The translations under genes and the position numbers were made by a program. A DNA stretch of 64,000 nucleotides. Origin: Aphrocallistes beatrix. Lineage: Eukaryota > Porifera > Hexactinellida > Sceptrulophora > Aphrocallistidae. The notes beneath the pieces are model-generated. The model made no database searches. It was not told the origin of the DNA and was given only the letters and a program-made list of their open reading frames with translations. Of this stretch, positions 1 to 11,778 are shown in pieces (position 1 is the first letter of the stretch; every line of letters starts with the position of its first letter). The stretch is taken from assembly GCA_963281255.1 (NCBI GenBank), contig OY725501.1, positions 2,085,674 to 2,149,673 of the forward strand, written 5' to 3'.

Positions 1-2483
1 TTGAAGGCTCTTAGTAAACTTGATGCTGATGAAAAGGATCTTTTAGAGATACGCTGCAATATATTGCTCACTTCAGAAGATACGATATGTTTCCATCACG
101 AGCAAATGTATATTCACAAGTACTCGAACTGGCAGTTAACGTGCAGGGATCCTTCTCAAAAACAAGAAAAAAATATCCTATAAATACCTTAAAACCCTTA
201 ACCATTCTGAGGCTGAAGTTGTGAACAGTTTACATCAATTATCTGATGAGCTATCTATCAAGCCTGGACAGAGATTATGTTATGACTGCTTCAATGCATT
301 CTGCTCACCTGTATACTCCTCACACTCTGATACAACTCTCGAAATTCGAGATGAACTTGATATTGATAAGGCCTATACTGATATGGAGACGTTGACATAG
401 AGACCTTAAACGAAGGACTTGCTAAACTAGGAGTTTCGCCTCTAAATTATAAAAGAATTAGCAAGAGAGATATTATTGGATACGGTGAGCGGAAAATCAA
501 GCAAGTCCAGTTATCGGTTAACGAGGATATCTCACATCTCCTTGGATATAATATAGCCGAAGGTATTTTGTCTCCTGCTCCACAAGTACCCTGTGATAAG
601 TGCAAGGATATGGATGAAATAATAAATGCCATTAAAGAAAAAATCAAAATATCGTCCAAAGACTAATCAATACAGCTACTAATACTTGCTCCTTCCAGGT
701 GGAGTATTGAAAAAACAAAGAGCGTGTTTGGAGTAACTCGTTACATGGTTAAAGAGTCAAGAAAATTGAAGATAGAAAAGGCCGCTTCAATTCAACCATT
801 ACAGACAGTATCTGGAAGAAGTATCAGCATTAAAACTATTGAAATCATCCAACAATTTTATCTAAATGATGAAGTATCTCGCATTCTACCTGGTAAGAAA
901 GACTTCGTGTCTATGAAAGTAGATAATATTCGTGTTCACAAACAAAAACGTCTCCTCCTTATGAACCTAAACGAACTTCATCAGGCTTTTAAGAATAATT
1001 ATTCAGACATTAAAATTGGTATTTCCAAATTCTGTGAACTCAGGCCAAAGAATTGTATCACAGTAGGATCACATGATTCACTTTCAGTGTGCGTTTGTAA
1101 GATTCATCAAAATGTTAAACTTATGATTGCAGCACTGACTCTATCGGAAAAGGTGACATATCATGGCCTGAAAGGAAAAGATGGTTTGCTCACTGGACAC
1201 TAAACTGTGCATGCTGCATCGGTGTAGTAAATGTCATGGAAAGGATGGATTGCAACAATATTTACAGAGCAAGCTGGAGGGTACAATGTTAGAAAATGGA
1301 GTGATAATACATTTTAAACATTGGATATCTACTGATCGGACAACACTAGAGGAGCGAACTAAGCCCATAGCTGAATTTTTGGAAATGTTGATTCAAGAGA
1401 TTGATCAGCTGACAACACATCATTATGTTGCTAGAAACCAATCCAATTATTTGAAACATCTCAAAGTCACCTTAGAACCCAAACAAGCGATAATAATACT
1501 AGATTTTGCTGAAAACTATAGTTTTATAGTTAAAGACGCAATACAAGGTTTTCACTGGAATAATTCTCAAGCTACACTTCACCCCTTTGCAGTTTACTAT
1601 AGGGATGGTGATAATGAAATACGCAACATAAACCTTTGTATTATCAACGACTGTTCAAACACGATTTAGTTGCCGTTTATTCATTTATAAAAGAAGCACT
1701 AAATACTTAACTCGACACGTTTGTCCAACACTTACAAATATCTACTACTTCACTGATGGGGCTGCATCACAATACAAGAACTTCAAAAACATGGTTAATC
1801 TTGTTTATCACCACGAAGATTATGGAATCAGAGCAGAATGGCATTTTTTTGCAACATCTCATGATAAAAATGCATGTGATGGAATTGGAGGAACGGTAAA
1901 ACGGGAGGCAGCAAGAGCAAGTTTGAGAGCGACAATAACTGGTCAGATTCTAACTCCTCAGCAACTCTTTGAATGGTGTTCTAGCCATATTGCAGGAATC
2001 AAGTTTTTTTACATATCAAAAGATGATGTTACGATGAATTTAATGTTTCTGGAAAAACGACTCTGTGATTCAGCAAAAATTTCAGGCATTCATAGTCATC
2101 ATTGTTTTATTCCCTACTCCGATAGAACACCTAAAATGAAGAGAATATCGAGAGACGCAAGTACAGATGAAGTTATCATCAACATATCTAAGTCAAATCT
2201 CGTTACTGACAACTCTCCTCTCGATAAATTTACCCTTGGACAATTTCTACTTTGTAGATATCAAACCGATCAATGGATTGGAAATGTAAAGGAAATTTCA
2301 TTCGAAAATGATCTAGTTTCATTCATGCATCCGAAAGTACCTTCGAAGAACTTTCATTGGCCCAGCAGGGAGGATGTGTGCTGGGTTCCAACACAACATA
2401 TACTCACCACAATTCATCCGCTCAACATTAGTAAAACTGGAAGGGTCTACCAACTAGTGTCTTCTGATGAAAAATATAACAAA
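1..2483 (+). pseudogene. Broken repeated protein gene, probable DDE-type transposase of unknown superfamily
   Basis: Protein-coding sequence runs on + through several frames: frame 1 at 1-183, a Cys-containing stretch about 230-390, about 390-665, frame 1 at 680-1195, frame 2 at 1185-1669, then frame 3 to 2483. It is open at the left edge, so the N-terminus is missing. Acid-rich motifs that look like an RNase-H-fold catalytic core are ILDFAENYSF (about 1495-1530), YFTDGAA (about 1745) and CDGIGGTVKR (about 1875-1910). I recall this protein type as a highly repeated, uncharacterised family in invertebrate genomes, which fits a transposon origin. Frame breaks near 1190 and between 1669 and 1790 make it inactive. 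The superfamily is not assigned; the transposase role is inference. Confidence 0.6.
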
Positions 2484-2486
2484 TGA

Positions 2487-3678
2487 CAATGTTTACTAGT
2501 ATATCTACCATTTTTGTAAAAACAACTAATTATGTACTTCAATTTTGTTTACTGATTCAAAGTGCAGCATTAGCGCTTATAGGGTTGCCAGACGTCCGGT
2601 TTTCGAGTAATTTGTCTGGCGTCTGGTTTGGATTTTCAAATGTCCGGTTATGAGATATGTACTCCAAGTTTGGGAAATATTCAATCATCATTGCTTGATT
2701 CGCCTCATAAATGTTATTGTATACTTAGTACATAGCTGCCGACCTTTTGACTACAATACCAGACCTGGTTATACTAAAATTTTATCGCTCGCTGCGCTCG
2801 CTCATCATCAAACATATCATTGTTTATGTTATTACTCACGGGCCCTGCTTAGAGGGAACACTGAGTTTAGCACACACACACACAGATTAGCTGCTTGTTA
2901 GTGTGATAAATACAATGGTACGTACATTGTCAGCCACGTTGACCGACCCCAGAATAATTTCCTAGCGCCGCAAATGACAACGTAAACACAAATTGAGATA
3001 CGTATAATAATAATAAACTAGTTAGAGTATCAAAATATTGATTTGTCCGGTTTTCAACAGTTCGAAATCTGTGGCAAGATTATACACTGTATAAATTGTC
3101 AACAGTTGGAAGCAAGTAAGTAAGCACAGAATGATATCAAATTCACATTCCACAGAGTATAACAACGTAATAAACAATTAGGAATGCGATATAATAATTT
3201 CAAATTTAAAACTTCATTCAATACTAGTACTAATTGTATACTGAAATTTCATCATTTTAATGTACGTAATGGTATTTTATGTATCAAAAGAACCCATATA
3301 TGAAAATATATACCGCATATCATATAACAGATTCTAGAAAAAGTATATATAGTAGTAATTTGATACCACCCTGTTGTGGAGTAAGATTTTGAAATTTAAA
3401 AATTAGGGTGGGGGGCCGAGAACGGCGGACCGTGTCCGACACCTATGGTCAAGAATCAAAATCTCTTGAATGGCCTGTTTGATTGTTAAAATTTAATCAA
3501 ATATGAGATAAGACAATGCTGTTCATGCAGTAAAATAATTACACGAGGTAACCAACAACCAAATTTGGCAAGACAAGGTGTTAGTGCATGAATTTTACCA
3601 TAAAATGTGAAAAATTGTTTGATACTGTAAAAATTAAAAAGCGTACCGTACATGCAAGCAGCGGCTTGCAAGGTCTAA
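2487..3678. other. AT-rich stretch with no gene seen
   Basis: No convincing coding sequence. Around 2580-2660 the phrase GTCCGGTT and its variants recur next to GGGTTGCCAGACGTCCGG, which resembles the end of a hAT-type element, but no partner end was found. A short CA run lies at 2870-2882. The small open frames here are not protein-like. Confidence 0.4.
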
Positions 3679-4131
3679 TCTTATATATTAAAACGCTAGG
3701 ATGTTTTGTTTGTTTGTCTGAATTGATTGAAGAATTGGCAAGTCGTAGAGATACGAAAATTGGCATGTAGGTGTCAAATGGTATGACTACGATTCAGTTC
3801 TAAGATCTAAGCGAAATGTTTACATCTCTACAAAAAGAATGGAAAACAATTTTTCACACCTTTTCTGTACAAAATATATGACTACAATATCACAATAGAA
3901 ACCATTGTACGACACCACAATAGATTATCATTGTTATTAATACTTCAATGCCACAACTTATGTTTAATATCCAAAAAGGATCCATATGAGAAATTATTCG
4001 TTAACTTTTGTCTACAATATTTATATAAAGTAAAAGGACTCCCAAAATAGGTTACTAGATTGAGTAACTCCAGGCGCCCGCAGAGCGACTCTGCGGACAC
4101 ACAGTGTCCGCAAGCAAGCGAAGCGCGTTTG
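3679..4131 (+). mobile_element. Non-autonomous Helitron, family B copy 1
   Basis: Starts with TCTTATATATTAAAACGC after a host A, the classical Helitron TC start with a TATTAAAA block, and ends in the 3' hairpin variant CAAGCGAAGCGCGTTTG followed by a host T. Just before the end is a GC-rich block with GCGGACAC...GTGTCCGC. No Rep/helicase coding is present, so it must be mobilised in trans. The same start recurs at 14761 and 36764. Confidence 0.75.
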
Positions 4132-4572
4132 TTAGTTAATAATTAGGTTTTGATTATCTAATTATTAACCAATTAAAATTTCACCTTTTTGAATAAAATG
4201 CTGACCTATTACCACAATGAAAAACCTATTTAAAGCAATTATGAGCTCCAAGCCTTCATGGTAGACCGTCAGTTGAGTCGACTGCAGCAGTCCTCAATAA
4301 CCAACCTTTTTCATTATTGAGGTATATCTATCACTTTAACTAAATATGTTTTGGCTTTGTGTTCACAATAGTGTTGGACCATATCAAAAATGAATAAATT
4401 TGAGGACCATCAAGGTATATAATGGATATTTGGAGCTCCTTCGGATTTAACGACAAATCGGATATAACGACCTTTTTATTTCGCGCAAACAAGTGCCGTT
4501 AAATCTTTCGTATCGCGGGCCATTTGGGAAATGTATGGATGGCGGCTTTAAGATAAAGAGGAGGTAATTTAC
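4132..4572. other. No gene seen; pogo-like scrap
   Basis: AT-rich spacer. At about 4440-4475 there are two near copies of CGGATTTAACGACA / CGGATATAACGACC, similar to the ends of pogo/Tigger elements, without a clear partner. Confidence 0.3.
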
Positions 4573-5368
4573 ACTAGCCGAACTAAAGTATTCGTACATT
4601 TTAATTTTTAAGTGTATCCTCACTATGATACTCGATTAATGTTTGTTTACATATACACTGCCTGAACAAAAGTATTCGTACACCCCATAATTTCCCATAC
4701 AAATAGTTATAATACTGATTTATTTAGCCAGTCAAGGTATTTAATTGGTAAGAGATACGCTTAATTTAACTTCAAATTCGAATTCTCCATATTCGAATTA
4801 CTCACTTTTTAATCTTTCAACTTGTTTACACTCCCACAAGGTTAAAAATGTTCAAACTGTGCCACCTCATACCACCAATGCCATCATATACAATGGTGAT
4901 CACTCGTGACATGTGGCATAGGAAAGCAAATGCTGAAAATACTTAATCTTGAAGAAAAGTAATTAAGTTGAAAACTTATAAAGTGGGTAATTTGAATGTG
5001 GAGAATTCGAATTGAAGTCAAATTAAGTGTATCTCTTACCAATTAAATACCTTGACTCGCTAAATAAATCAGTATTATAACTATTTGTATGAGGAATTAT
5101 GGGGTGTACGAATACTTTTGTCCAGGCAGTGTATACAGTAGAACTCGGTTAGTACATACTCGGATAATACGTTCTTCGGTTTAGAACGTACTTATTTCTC
5201 TGAACGAAAATTTATCTATAATATAGATTTTTATGTAGTACATAATCGGCTAGTACGTACTAATGATTCCATACTGTACATATACATCTTTCCTCATGAA
5301 AAGATCTAATTTAGCACTTTTTGTATCGGAAATAATGTAGTGTACAAATACATTCGTCCGGTTAGTGC
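4573..5368. mobile_element. Tc1-type MITE, outer copy interrupted by a second copy
   Basis: Left end CACTAGCCGAACTAAAGTAT near 4573 and the inverted right end near 5335-5368 belong to the CACTRCCYGGACAAAAGTATT family. The copy at 4656-5131 is inserted inside it. The stretch 5132-5280 has pogo-like text (CAGTAGAACTCGGTTAGTAC) repeated in inverted form. No coding capacity. Confidence 0.6.
4656..5131. mobile_element. Tc1-type MITE, complete 476-bp copy
   Basis: Flanked by TA on both sides (TA target duplication). Ends are CACTGCCTGAACAAAAGTAT and its inverse, with long internal inverted repeats up to a central segment about 4860-4925 containing GTGCCACCT and ATGGTGATCACT. No open frame. It is mobilised by a Tc1/mariner transposase from elsewhere. 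Confidence 0.8.
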
Positions 5369-5404
5369 ATATACTTATATGATATATGATATGATTAATT
5401 AATA

Positions 5405-5625
5405 AAAATACCATATTTTGCTTCCACCTTCATCAAGCCAGTCGCCATCCAGACATCCTACAATTGCGCCGCGATTACCAAGTGAATTTCGTTTAGCACA
5501 GTTGGAATTATTTTGGGATATGATTGAGCCAGATTATACTCACTTCGTAACGCGGGGCAATTGTAGAATGTCTAGATGATGACTGCATTATAAAGGTGGA
5601 GGCAAACTGGGGTATCCTTATGATA
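5405..5625. repeat. Hairpin-type MITE
   Basis: The left arm (about 5408-5470, with ATTTTGCTTCCACCTTCAT and CAGACATCCTACAATTGCGC) is inverted on the right (about 5550-5625). A half-copy is recognisable at 17045-17110 (GATGGCGACTGCATGATAAA). No coding. Confidence 0.6.
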
Positions 5626-5713
5626 TTTTCTTCAATGGGTCAATTTTCTATATCTCTCCATTTCTAAGTGAAGCGACCTTTGAGGAATAAAATTCCTGAA
5701 TTTTTGCAGGAAA

Positions 5714-5848
5714 ATTATGAACTAACCTCCTGGTCCCAATTTCATTTTTTAGATAGGATTTGTATTGAATCAAGTTTGCTTAATATGAAGTATCTCTATT
5801 ATGAACAGATTTTTGTCCCTGCTGGTTCACAAAAAGCGACCCGGACTG
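5714..5848 (+). mobile_element. Pogo-like MITE fragment (right part)
   Basis: Shares TATGAACTAACCTCCTGGTC through to GCGACCCGGACTG with the copies at 19721, 26137 and 39908. The left end is missing. Confidence 0.6.
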
Positions 5849-6246
5849 TCTAAATCTTATTAGGAACAGATTATCGATTTTTGCACTTAAAGTGGCACTT
5901 TAGGGATGTTTGAAACCACATAACCCCATATTCCACACATAGATAGTTGAATCAAAGCAACATGACTAATGGGATCCAAAAATACGATTTCCAATTTAAC
6001 AGTAATACATTTTCCATGTCTAACTTCAGGGGATTACGAGATACTATCAATAATTACACAACGATCCAAGTTCCAGAACCCGAGATTGGACAAATTTTCT
6101 TCGCAATTCACCGTTTTTTGCAATGGTATGACGCTACTACTATGGCCTAATAGGATTAATATCTTTACTAACTTGATCCATTAGCAACTATTTTGAAGGA
6201 TTGCACTACTCAAATATCAAATCAGAAGTAAACCTTGTGTATGGGT
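5849..6246. other. No feature seen
   Basis: AT-rich unique-looking spacer between a pogo-like fragment and a foldback element. The two small open frames at 5947-6184 overlap each other and have no recognisable motif. Confidence 0.4.
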
Positions 6247-7943
6247 GTCGCTTTAGGAGCGGATTCGCCGTGTCGCACTTAAATATTTATAACTTTATGA
6301 ATTTCGGTCCGTGAAGTATGATTATATCAACGTGTAGAGGAGGTCTGGACGTTTCATAAACTAAAATCCCGAAATATCCAGTAAATATCTCAAAAATTAT
6401 ATGAACTGTCAAATCTATCTTAAGCACATATGTACTCCAGGTCTGGACGTTTATGCGGTTAAGACTTGAAGTCGATAAGTTAAGATTTAGTGAATCTATG
6501 ATCGATTCAATTTTTCACTGATTTGGGTCGAACATGAGTGTTATCTTAGCGGCAGATTCGAAGTCACACTTCATCGCTTATAACTCGAAAAGTATTAGTT
6601 CTAGATCAAAAATAATTAACCAGTGGAATGAAGGGAGTTGATGTATTTCATTTTTAAGTTTAAATTTATAAATTTTCACAAAATGAGTTAGCAGTGACAC
6701 ATCAAATTTAGGTCTCAGTTTTGGTTAAGATCTCATGAAATATTTATGATACAAACTTTTCCTTTAAACTACGCTTATTTCAGCCTTGGTGTATTTTGTG
6801 TTTCAAATTTCAAATTAAAATATTAATTTTTCAACGAATTATAAATATTTCAATTTTACGTTATAATAATGTGATATCACCGGAGTTGCATCTATCAATA
6901 ATATCTTCTATTAACTACACCAGATCATATTTTGATTGTTTAATTCGTGTCAATTTCTTCCAGATTCATTATCAAAGTTCATTAAATAATATTACATGAT
7001 AATGATTGCTGGAATTGTGGTTAATAATTGACTTGAAAATAGGACAATGCATATTGACTAAATGTCGAAAGGGCTGCCCGGTTGAGAGAGGTGCCCGGAT
7101 ATCGGAGGTCCGGATAAGAGAGGTTCGAGTGTATTTTAATTTGAAATTTGAAACACAAAATACACAAAGGCTGAAATAAACGTAGTTTAAAGGAAAAGTT
7201 TGTATCATAAATATTTCATGAGATTTTAACCAAAAACTGAGACCTAAATTTGATGTGTCACTGCTAACTCATTTTGTGAATATTTAAAAATTTAAACTTA
7301 ATAATGAAATACATCAACTCCATTCATTCCACTGGTATAATTATTTTTGATCTAGGACGAATACTTTTTGAGTTATAAGCAATTAAGATGACCTCGAATC
7401 CGCCGCTAAAGTAACACTCGTGTTCGACCCAAACTTGTGAAAAGTTGAATCGATCATCAATTCATCAAATTTTAACTTATCAGCTTCAAAATTTAACAAC
7501 ACAAACGTTCAGACTACTTTTACACGTTGGGATGATTAGATTTCAAATCGGATCCAAATTCATAAAGTTACTCGCATTTAAGTGCGATACGGCGAATCCG
7601 CTACTAAAGTAACACTGATAAACTATGAAAAATTGAATCGACCATAGATTCACTAAATCTTAACTTATCGAATTTTAACCACATAAACGTCCAGACCTGG
7701 AGTACATATGTGCTTAAGATAGATTCGATAGCTCATATAATCTTTGAGATATTCAAGAAAAACCGTGACCATAATTAAAAGGTCAATTGCTAAATCATCA
7801 CTGGATATTTCGAGATTTGCACTTAATTTATGAAATGTCCAGACCTCCTCTACACGTTGATATGATCATATTTCAAATCGGACCTAAATTCATAAAGTTA
7901 TTAACATTTAAGTGCGACACGGCGAATCCGCTGATAAAGTAAT
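6247..7943. mobile_element. Foldback element with long imperfect arms
   Basis: The left arm (6247 to about 6825) and right arm (about 7134 to 7943) are inverted copies. They share GGCGAATCCGC / GCGGATTCGCC at the outer end, GGAGGTCTGGAC / GTCCAGACCTCC, and CATTCCACTGGT internally. The right arm is longer because a segment near 7500-7640 duplicates the outer arm sequence. The spacer 6826-7133 carries a GC-richer patch (7068-7130, GGTGCCCGGATATCGGAGG). No transposase. The mobilising family is unknown. Confidence 0.75.
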
Positions 7944-8343
7944 TACCACCTACGTATACCTCGTGTACAGTTCAGTATATAAGCACCTTCCCTGGGAGAC
8001 TAGGAAAAATTCCAATATGCCGCCCGCTAATGGGTAGAATTGAGGGTTTGTGTGAATGGGAATTCATTAATTGCAAAAATGATATGCAAATATTTAATAG
8101 TCATCTATAGATCCCCATTATACTTCATTTAAAGTAAAAACTGGAATTATAATTGAAAATCAGAGTAAAGGTTGATAGCAATTTAAATTCGAATGTTTCA
8201 GGAAGTCCTTCGTCGGCTTCTTATACATCCACTCCCAGGTTTCGAGAAGTCTACCAAAAGATTTTCTCTGTTATGTATACTTGGTAACTTGAATCATGTG
8301 CAAAACCTCTGCCTCAAACAATGTAAGCGGGGTCATTGCCAGG
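7944..8343. other. No feature seen
   Basis: Unique-looking AT-rich spacer without coding or repeat structure that I could recognise. Confidence 0.4.
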
Positions 8344-8862
8344 AGGGCTGTATCAACTCATTTTGAGTTGGCAAAAGAACTCATGTTCTTGAGACCAACT
8401 CATTGAACTCATCTCAACTCATTGAACTCATTCAACTCATTCAAATCATTTCAATTCATCCAACTCATTTCAACTCATTTCAACTCATTCAACTCATTTC
8501 AACTCATTCAACTCATTCAACTCAAATTATATAATTAATACATTCAAAATAATTAATCACAAAAATTGCCAATGTAATAAAATGAGTCAACATGAATAAT
8601 ATTTAACCTTCTACCCCTAAAGTCAGAAATGTATAGCTTTAGATGGCATATATACACGTAATCAATGGAACTAAAATCATATTTGCTAATGCAACGAATA
8701 TGGTTGATTAATAACTAGATGAGTTGGTTTAAACCAACTCATTTCAAAAATGAGTTGAACTCTTTTCAACTCATTTCAGTAAGCTATTAACTCATTCAAA
8801 TCATTCATTTGACCACTACCACTCATCCAACTCATTCAGAAAAATGAGTTGATACAGCCCTG
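8344..8862. mobile_element. hAT-like non-autonomous element filled with ACTCATT repeats
   Basis: Ends AGGGCTGTATCAACTCATTT and the inverse AAATGAGTTGATACAGCCCT (right end about 8842-8861) form terminal inverted repeats like hAT ends. Inside, 8385-8523 is a dense array of CAACTCATT-type units, and 8715-8850 carries the motif in both orientations (GAGTTGGTTTAAACCAACTC is a perfect palindrome). A middle stretch (8525-8710) is ordinary AT-rich DNA. A clear 8-bp target duplication was not found. Confidence 0.65.
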
Positions 8863-9414
8863 AAATTTGCCCGAGACCGGACTAAATATGAGAGTAGGTC
8901 TCCGGACTGCCGGCGGAATCTACTCCACTAGTCACTATTTATATGAACTTAACCTTCGATTTTTAAAATATGCACAATCATCATAGTTACGCAGCATTTT
9001 GGGATACTATTCTTTTGTTATAACTCGAAAACTATCTGAAATATCACTTCCAGATTGAAACCAAAGGTCCACTATGAATATCTATAAAAGGTTATGCTAT
9101 CATCGCCGTAATGACGTCATTTGACACAGCAAATAGTCTAAATTCATACTTCTTTTCTAAAACCAATTTTAAAAATCAAATATAGGAGAAAACTTATGGA
9201 TGATACAATGTTCAATATGATCTTTATGCAATTTGTGTTACATTTTAGAATGATAACTCAGCAAAAAATCGACAATTCGTCTCATTATTTCCTATTTATG
9301 GTGCAGACAAATTCCCATGGTTTCCCTAGTAAAGGCAGAGAGGCAAAAATTAAACTGAAGGTTTGACCTCTAGTTAAAGACGGAATTATGGGAAGGATGA
9401 GTCATATTCGTAGT

Positions 9415-9515
9415 ACCGTATTTCCCTGAATAACCGCCGGGCCTCGAATAAGCGCCGGGTCTAAAGGGTGCACGAAATAAATAAGCGCCCGGGCGCTTAT
9501 TCGAAGCAATACGGT
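9415..9515. repeat. Short GC-rich MITE
   Basis: 101 bp bounded by ACCGTATTTCCCTGAATAA and its approximate inverse ending AATACGGT. The inner part repeats GAATAAGCGCC in both orientations. The surrounding 8863-9674 otherwise holds no gene that I can see. Confidence 0.6.
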
Positions 9516-9674
9516 ATGTATATATCCTTTAATCAATATAATTCAATGGAAAACATACAAAATATACAAAGAGAATGAAAGGTACACCATAACCACTAAA
9601 ACGGAAAAATGATAGACCCATAATTTTTAAAAACACTCACAGGCGAGATGGAATTGTGCTTACAACATAATATA

Positions 9675-10138
9675 CACTACCCAGACAAAACTATTGTACA
9701 CTTCATTATTCCGTGTGCATTTAATACTAAAATGAGTTTATTCATGAAGATCAAAACTCCTAAACGGTAAGTGATACAACTAATCGGAAATTCGAAATCT
9801 GAGCATTCGAATTAGTCATAGTAGAATATTTTTTATCAATTAGTATCAATTCCCATCTTTTCAAATTATCAATCACTGCCACCTTGTGCCACATAAGCTC
9901 CTATATACCACTCTACATGATGGTGGTGAATTACTTCCTGTGCCACAGATTGATAATTTTACTTATTGGGTTGAGCAATCTTCAAATATTACTAATTCGG
10001 ATGTGTAGATTTCGATTCTTAAATCGGGATCTTAGTATCTCTTAGAGTTCTAATACATTTTCCTCCAAGAAAAGATCCAATTTAGTACTATTTGTGTGGG
10101 AAATAATATAATATACAAATACTTTTGTCCGGTTAGTG
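9675..10138. mobile_element. Tc1-type MITE
   Basis: TA-flanked copy of the CACTACCCAGACAAAAC / ACTTTTGTCCGGTTAGTG family, with the usual centre (GTGCCACATAAGC, ATGGTGGTGAAT) near 9885-9945. No coding. Confidence 0.75.
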
Positions 10139-10598
10139 TACAAACGTAAATGCTATGTAATTGATTTATTGTGCCCCGATTTTATTTTTTCTTGACTCAC
10201 CATGACATCAACATGATGACGTTAGCATAATGGTGTAGAGACATCCATACTTAACATTTCATCAAACATATAATCACTTCTATTTCATCATATTCGCGAG
10301 ATGTAGATCTTATTTTGAAATAATGAAACGGATTTTGTGCTTTTAATTTAGATTTCTTGGATCATGGTATCATTCAGTGGCGGCTCGAGGATGGGGCCCG
10401 GTGAGGCCTGTGCCACACCCGTGCCCCACCTGTTGTCTACTAGTGCCTACTAGTGCCCTAAGTAAGACAGACACTAGAAATAGGATAAAATATCGAACGG
10501 GAATACCTTGAAAGGATAAAAAATCTCAATGGACCGAATATCTAGTATAATAAGTGCAGAAGTAGAAACAAAAATAAAAAATAATAAGAATGTCATAC
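10139..10598. other. Putative intron side of the fibrillarin-like exon; hAT-like end
   Basis: If the - strand exon at 10599-10815 is real, this is the start of its intron. At about 10376 CAGTGGCGGCTCGAGG looks like one end of a hAT MITE, followed by duplicated CTACTAGTGCC (10438-10455). I found no second fibrillarin exon here. Confidence 0.4.
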
Positions 10599-10815
10599 CT
10601 GGAAGCATATTTTTAGTAACCAGCATATCTTCCTTGGATTTTGCAATGTAAACTCCTGGGTGGCGATGAGGTTCTATGACAATTCTATTCGCGACGCTGG
10701 AAAGATGACCAGATTTATTACGTATATTCCGTGGAGATTTGCCATAAGCAAAATCAGAAGTTCCTCTCCCTCTTGAAATTTGTCTGGAACCCCTTCTCGA
10801 ACGTGAGCCTCGCAT
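10599..10815 (-). CDS. fbl: Fibrillarin-like first coding exon
   Basis: Reading from 10815 down, the protein begins with an Arg/Gly/Ser-rich stretch ([18 protein letters not shown]), followed by the diagnostic fibrillarin block [17 protein letters not shown] and LVTKNMLPG at about residues 47-73. Fibrillarin is the nucleolar 2'-O-methyltransferase of box C/D snoRNPs. The GAR-like N-terminus is shorter and poorer in glycine than in vertebrates. The exon ends at 10599 with a consensus donor (AG|GTATGA). ATG at 10815 is the likely start; TTCTAG just upstream could instead be an acceptor, which would add another exon. The methyltransferase domain is not visible within the 10.6 kb downstream, so this is either a gene with a very long intron or an orphan exon copy. 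Confidence 0.7.
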
Positions 10816-11164
10816 GAAACTAGAACCAGTGATAAGTTCAAATACAAGTACAACTAATTGAATGAAGAAAACTGGGTGGTTGAAGACTTAATGGTGGATG
10901 AGGACTAAATTGAGTAGAAATAATATAATGGGGCAAAATTTGACAAAATTTCTATATCTTATGAACACTGAGATCAGAGATAAGAGATTTTCATTTCCCG
11001 AACTCGAATAAAAATTTGTAATCAATTAATGAAATCAGGAAAGTTTTCGATCAATTGTGCTGATTTGGGAAATTTCAAAAGCTTTTGTTTCGACAAAGTA
11101 TTTGCCAAACTTTTCTATTCTCCACCTAAAAGTGTCAAAAGCACTCAAAGGGGGCTTTTGGTGG
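10816..11164. other. No gene seen
   Basis: Would be the 5' flank of the fibrillarin-like exon. The 109-codon open frame on - at 11035-11364 runs through the foldback and hAT MITE below and is not protein-like. Confidence 0.4.
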
Positions 11165-11725
11165 ACTAAATCGTCACATTGGACAACAATTTGCAACGGG
11201 AGCTCATGGCAAATTTTTAACAGCCAAAACTTTGTGTCAGTCTTAGAGAGTGGTTCCCAACCTGGGGTCCATTGACCTCTTAGTGGTCCACAGAATATAG
11301 GAAAATTTGTATAAGGGGTCCACAGCTCAAAAAGTTTGAAAACCGCTGGTCTAAGACTTTTCATGCTTTCGTGATTCTTTTGGCATCAAACGACAAATAA
11401 TAATCCCAGCTTGTATATCTCACGTGCCCAGAATCGAGATATATTTTTGCGGGTTAGTGTTTCAAATTCAAACACCAACAAAATTAGTGATATTTCAATT
11501 AAAATTAAAATGCCATAACTCGCAAAAACGGCTTCCTATCTCGATTCTCAAGCACAAAGTAAACCGTCACCATTTTACGTTGATTCACGTCAAAAGACAA
11601 TGCAATATCATGAAAACTCGCTGAGTAAAACTGACAGACACAAATTTTGACGATTGATTATTTAGGAAGAGCACTCGTTATAAATTGTTGTCCCATGTTA
11701 CGATTTTGGAACCTAAAACCATCCT
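11165..11725. mobile_element. Foldback element with a hAT MITE in its left arm
   Basis: Left arm 11165-11455 and right arm 11515-11725 are inverted copies (GGACAACAATTTGCAAC against TTATAAATTGTTGTCC; AGAATCGAGATATA against TATCTCGATTCT). The left arm is interrupted by the 101-bp hAT MITE at 11248-11348. No coding. Confidence 0.65.
11248..11348. mobile_element. hAT-type MITE
   Basis: Begins GAGTGGTTCCCAACCTGGGG and ends TTGAAAACCGCTG. It is flanked by an 8-bp duplication with one mismatch (GTCTTAGA / GTCTAAGA at 11240 and 11349). Same family as 35305-35432. Confidence 0.8.
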
Positions 11726-11778
11726 TTGGGGCTTTTTGTGTGGTTAACAGGGATAGAAACAGCTAGCAGCTGTTAACC

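Noticed and set aside
10474-10598. C-terminal part of the 113-codon frame after the fibrillarin block
   Set aside because: It lies beyond a consensus donor and reads as hydrophobic low-complexity text without family resemblance; treated as intron.
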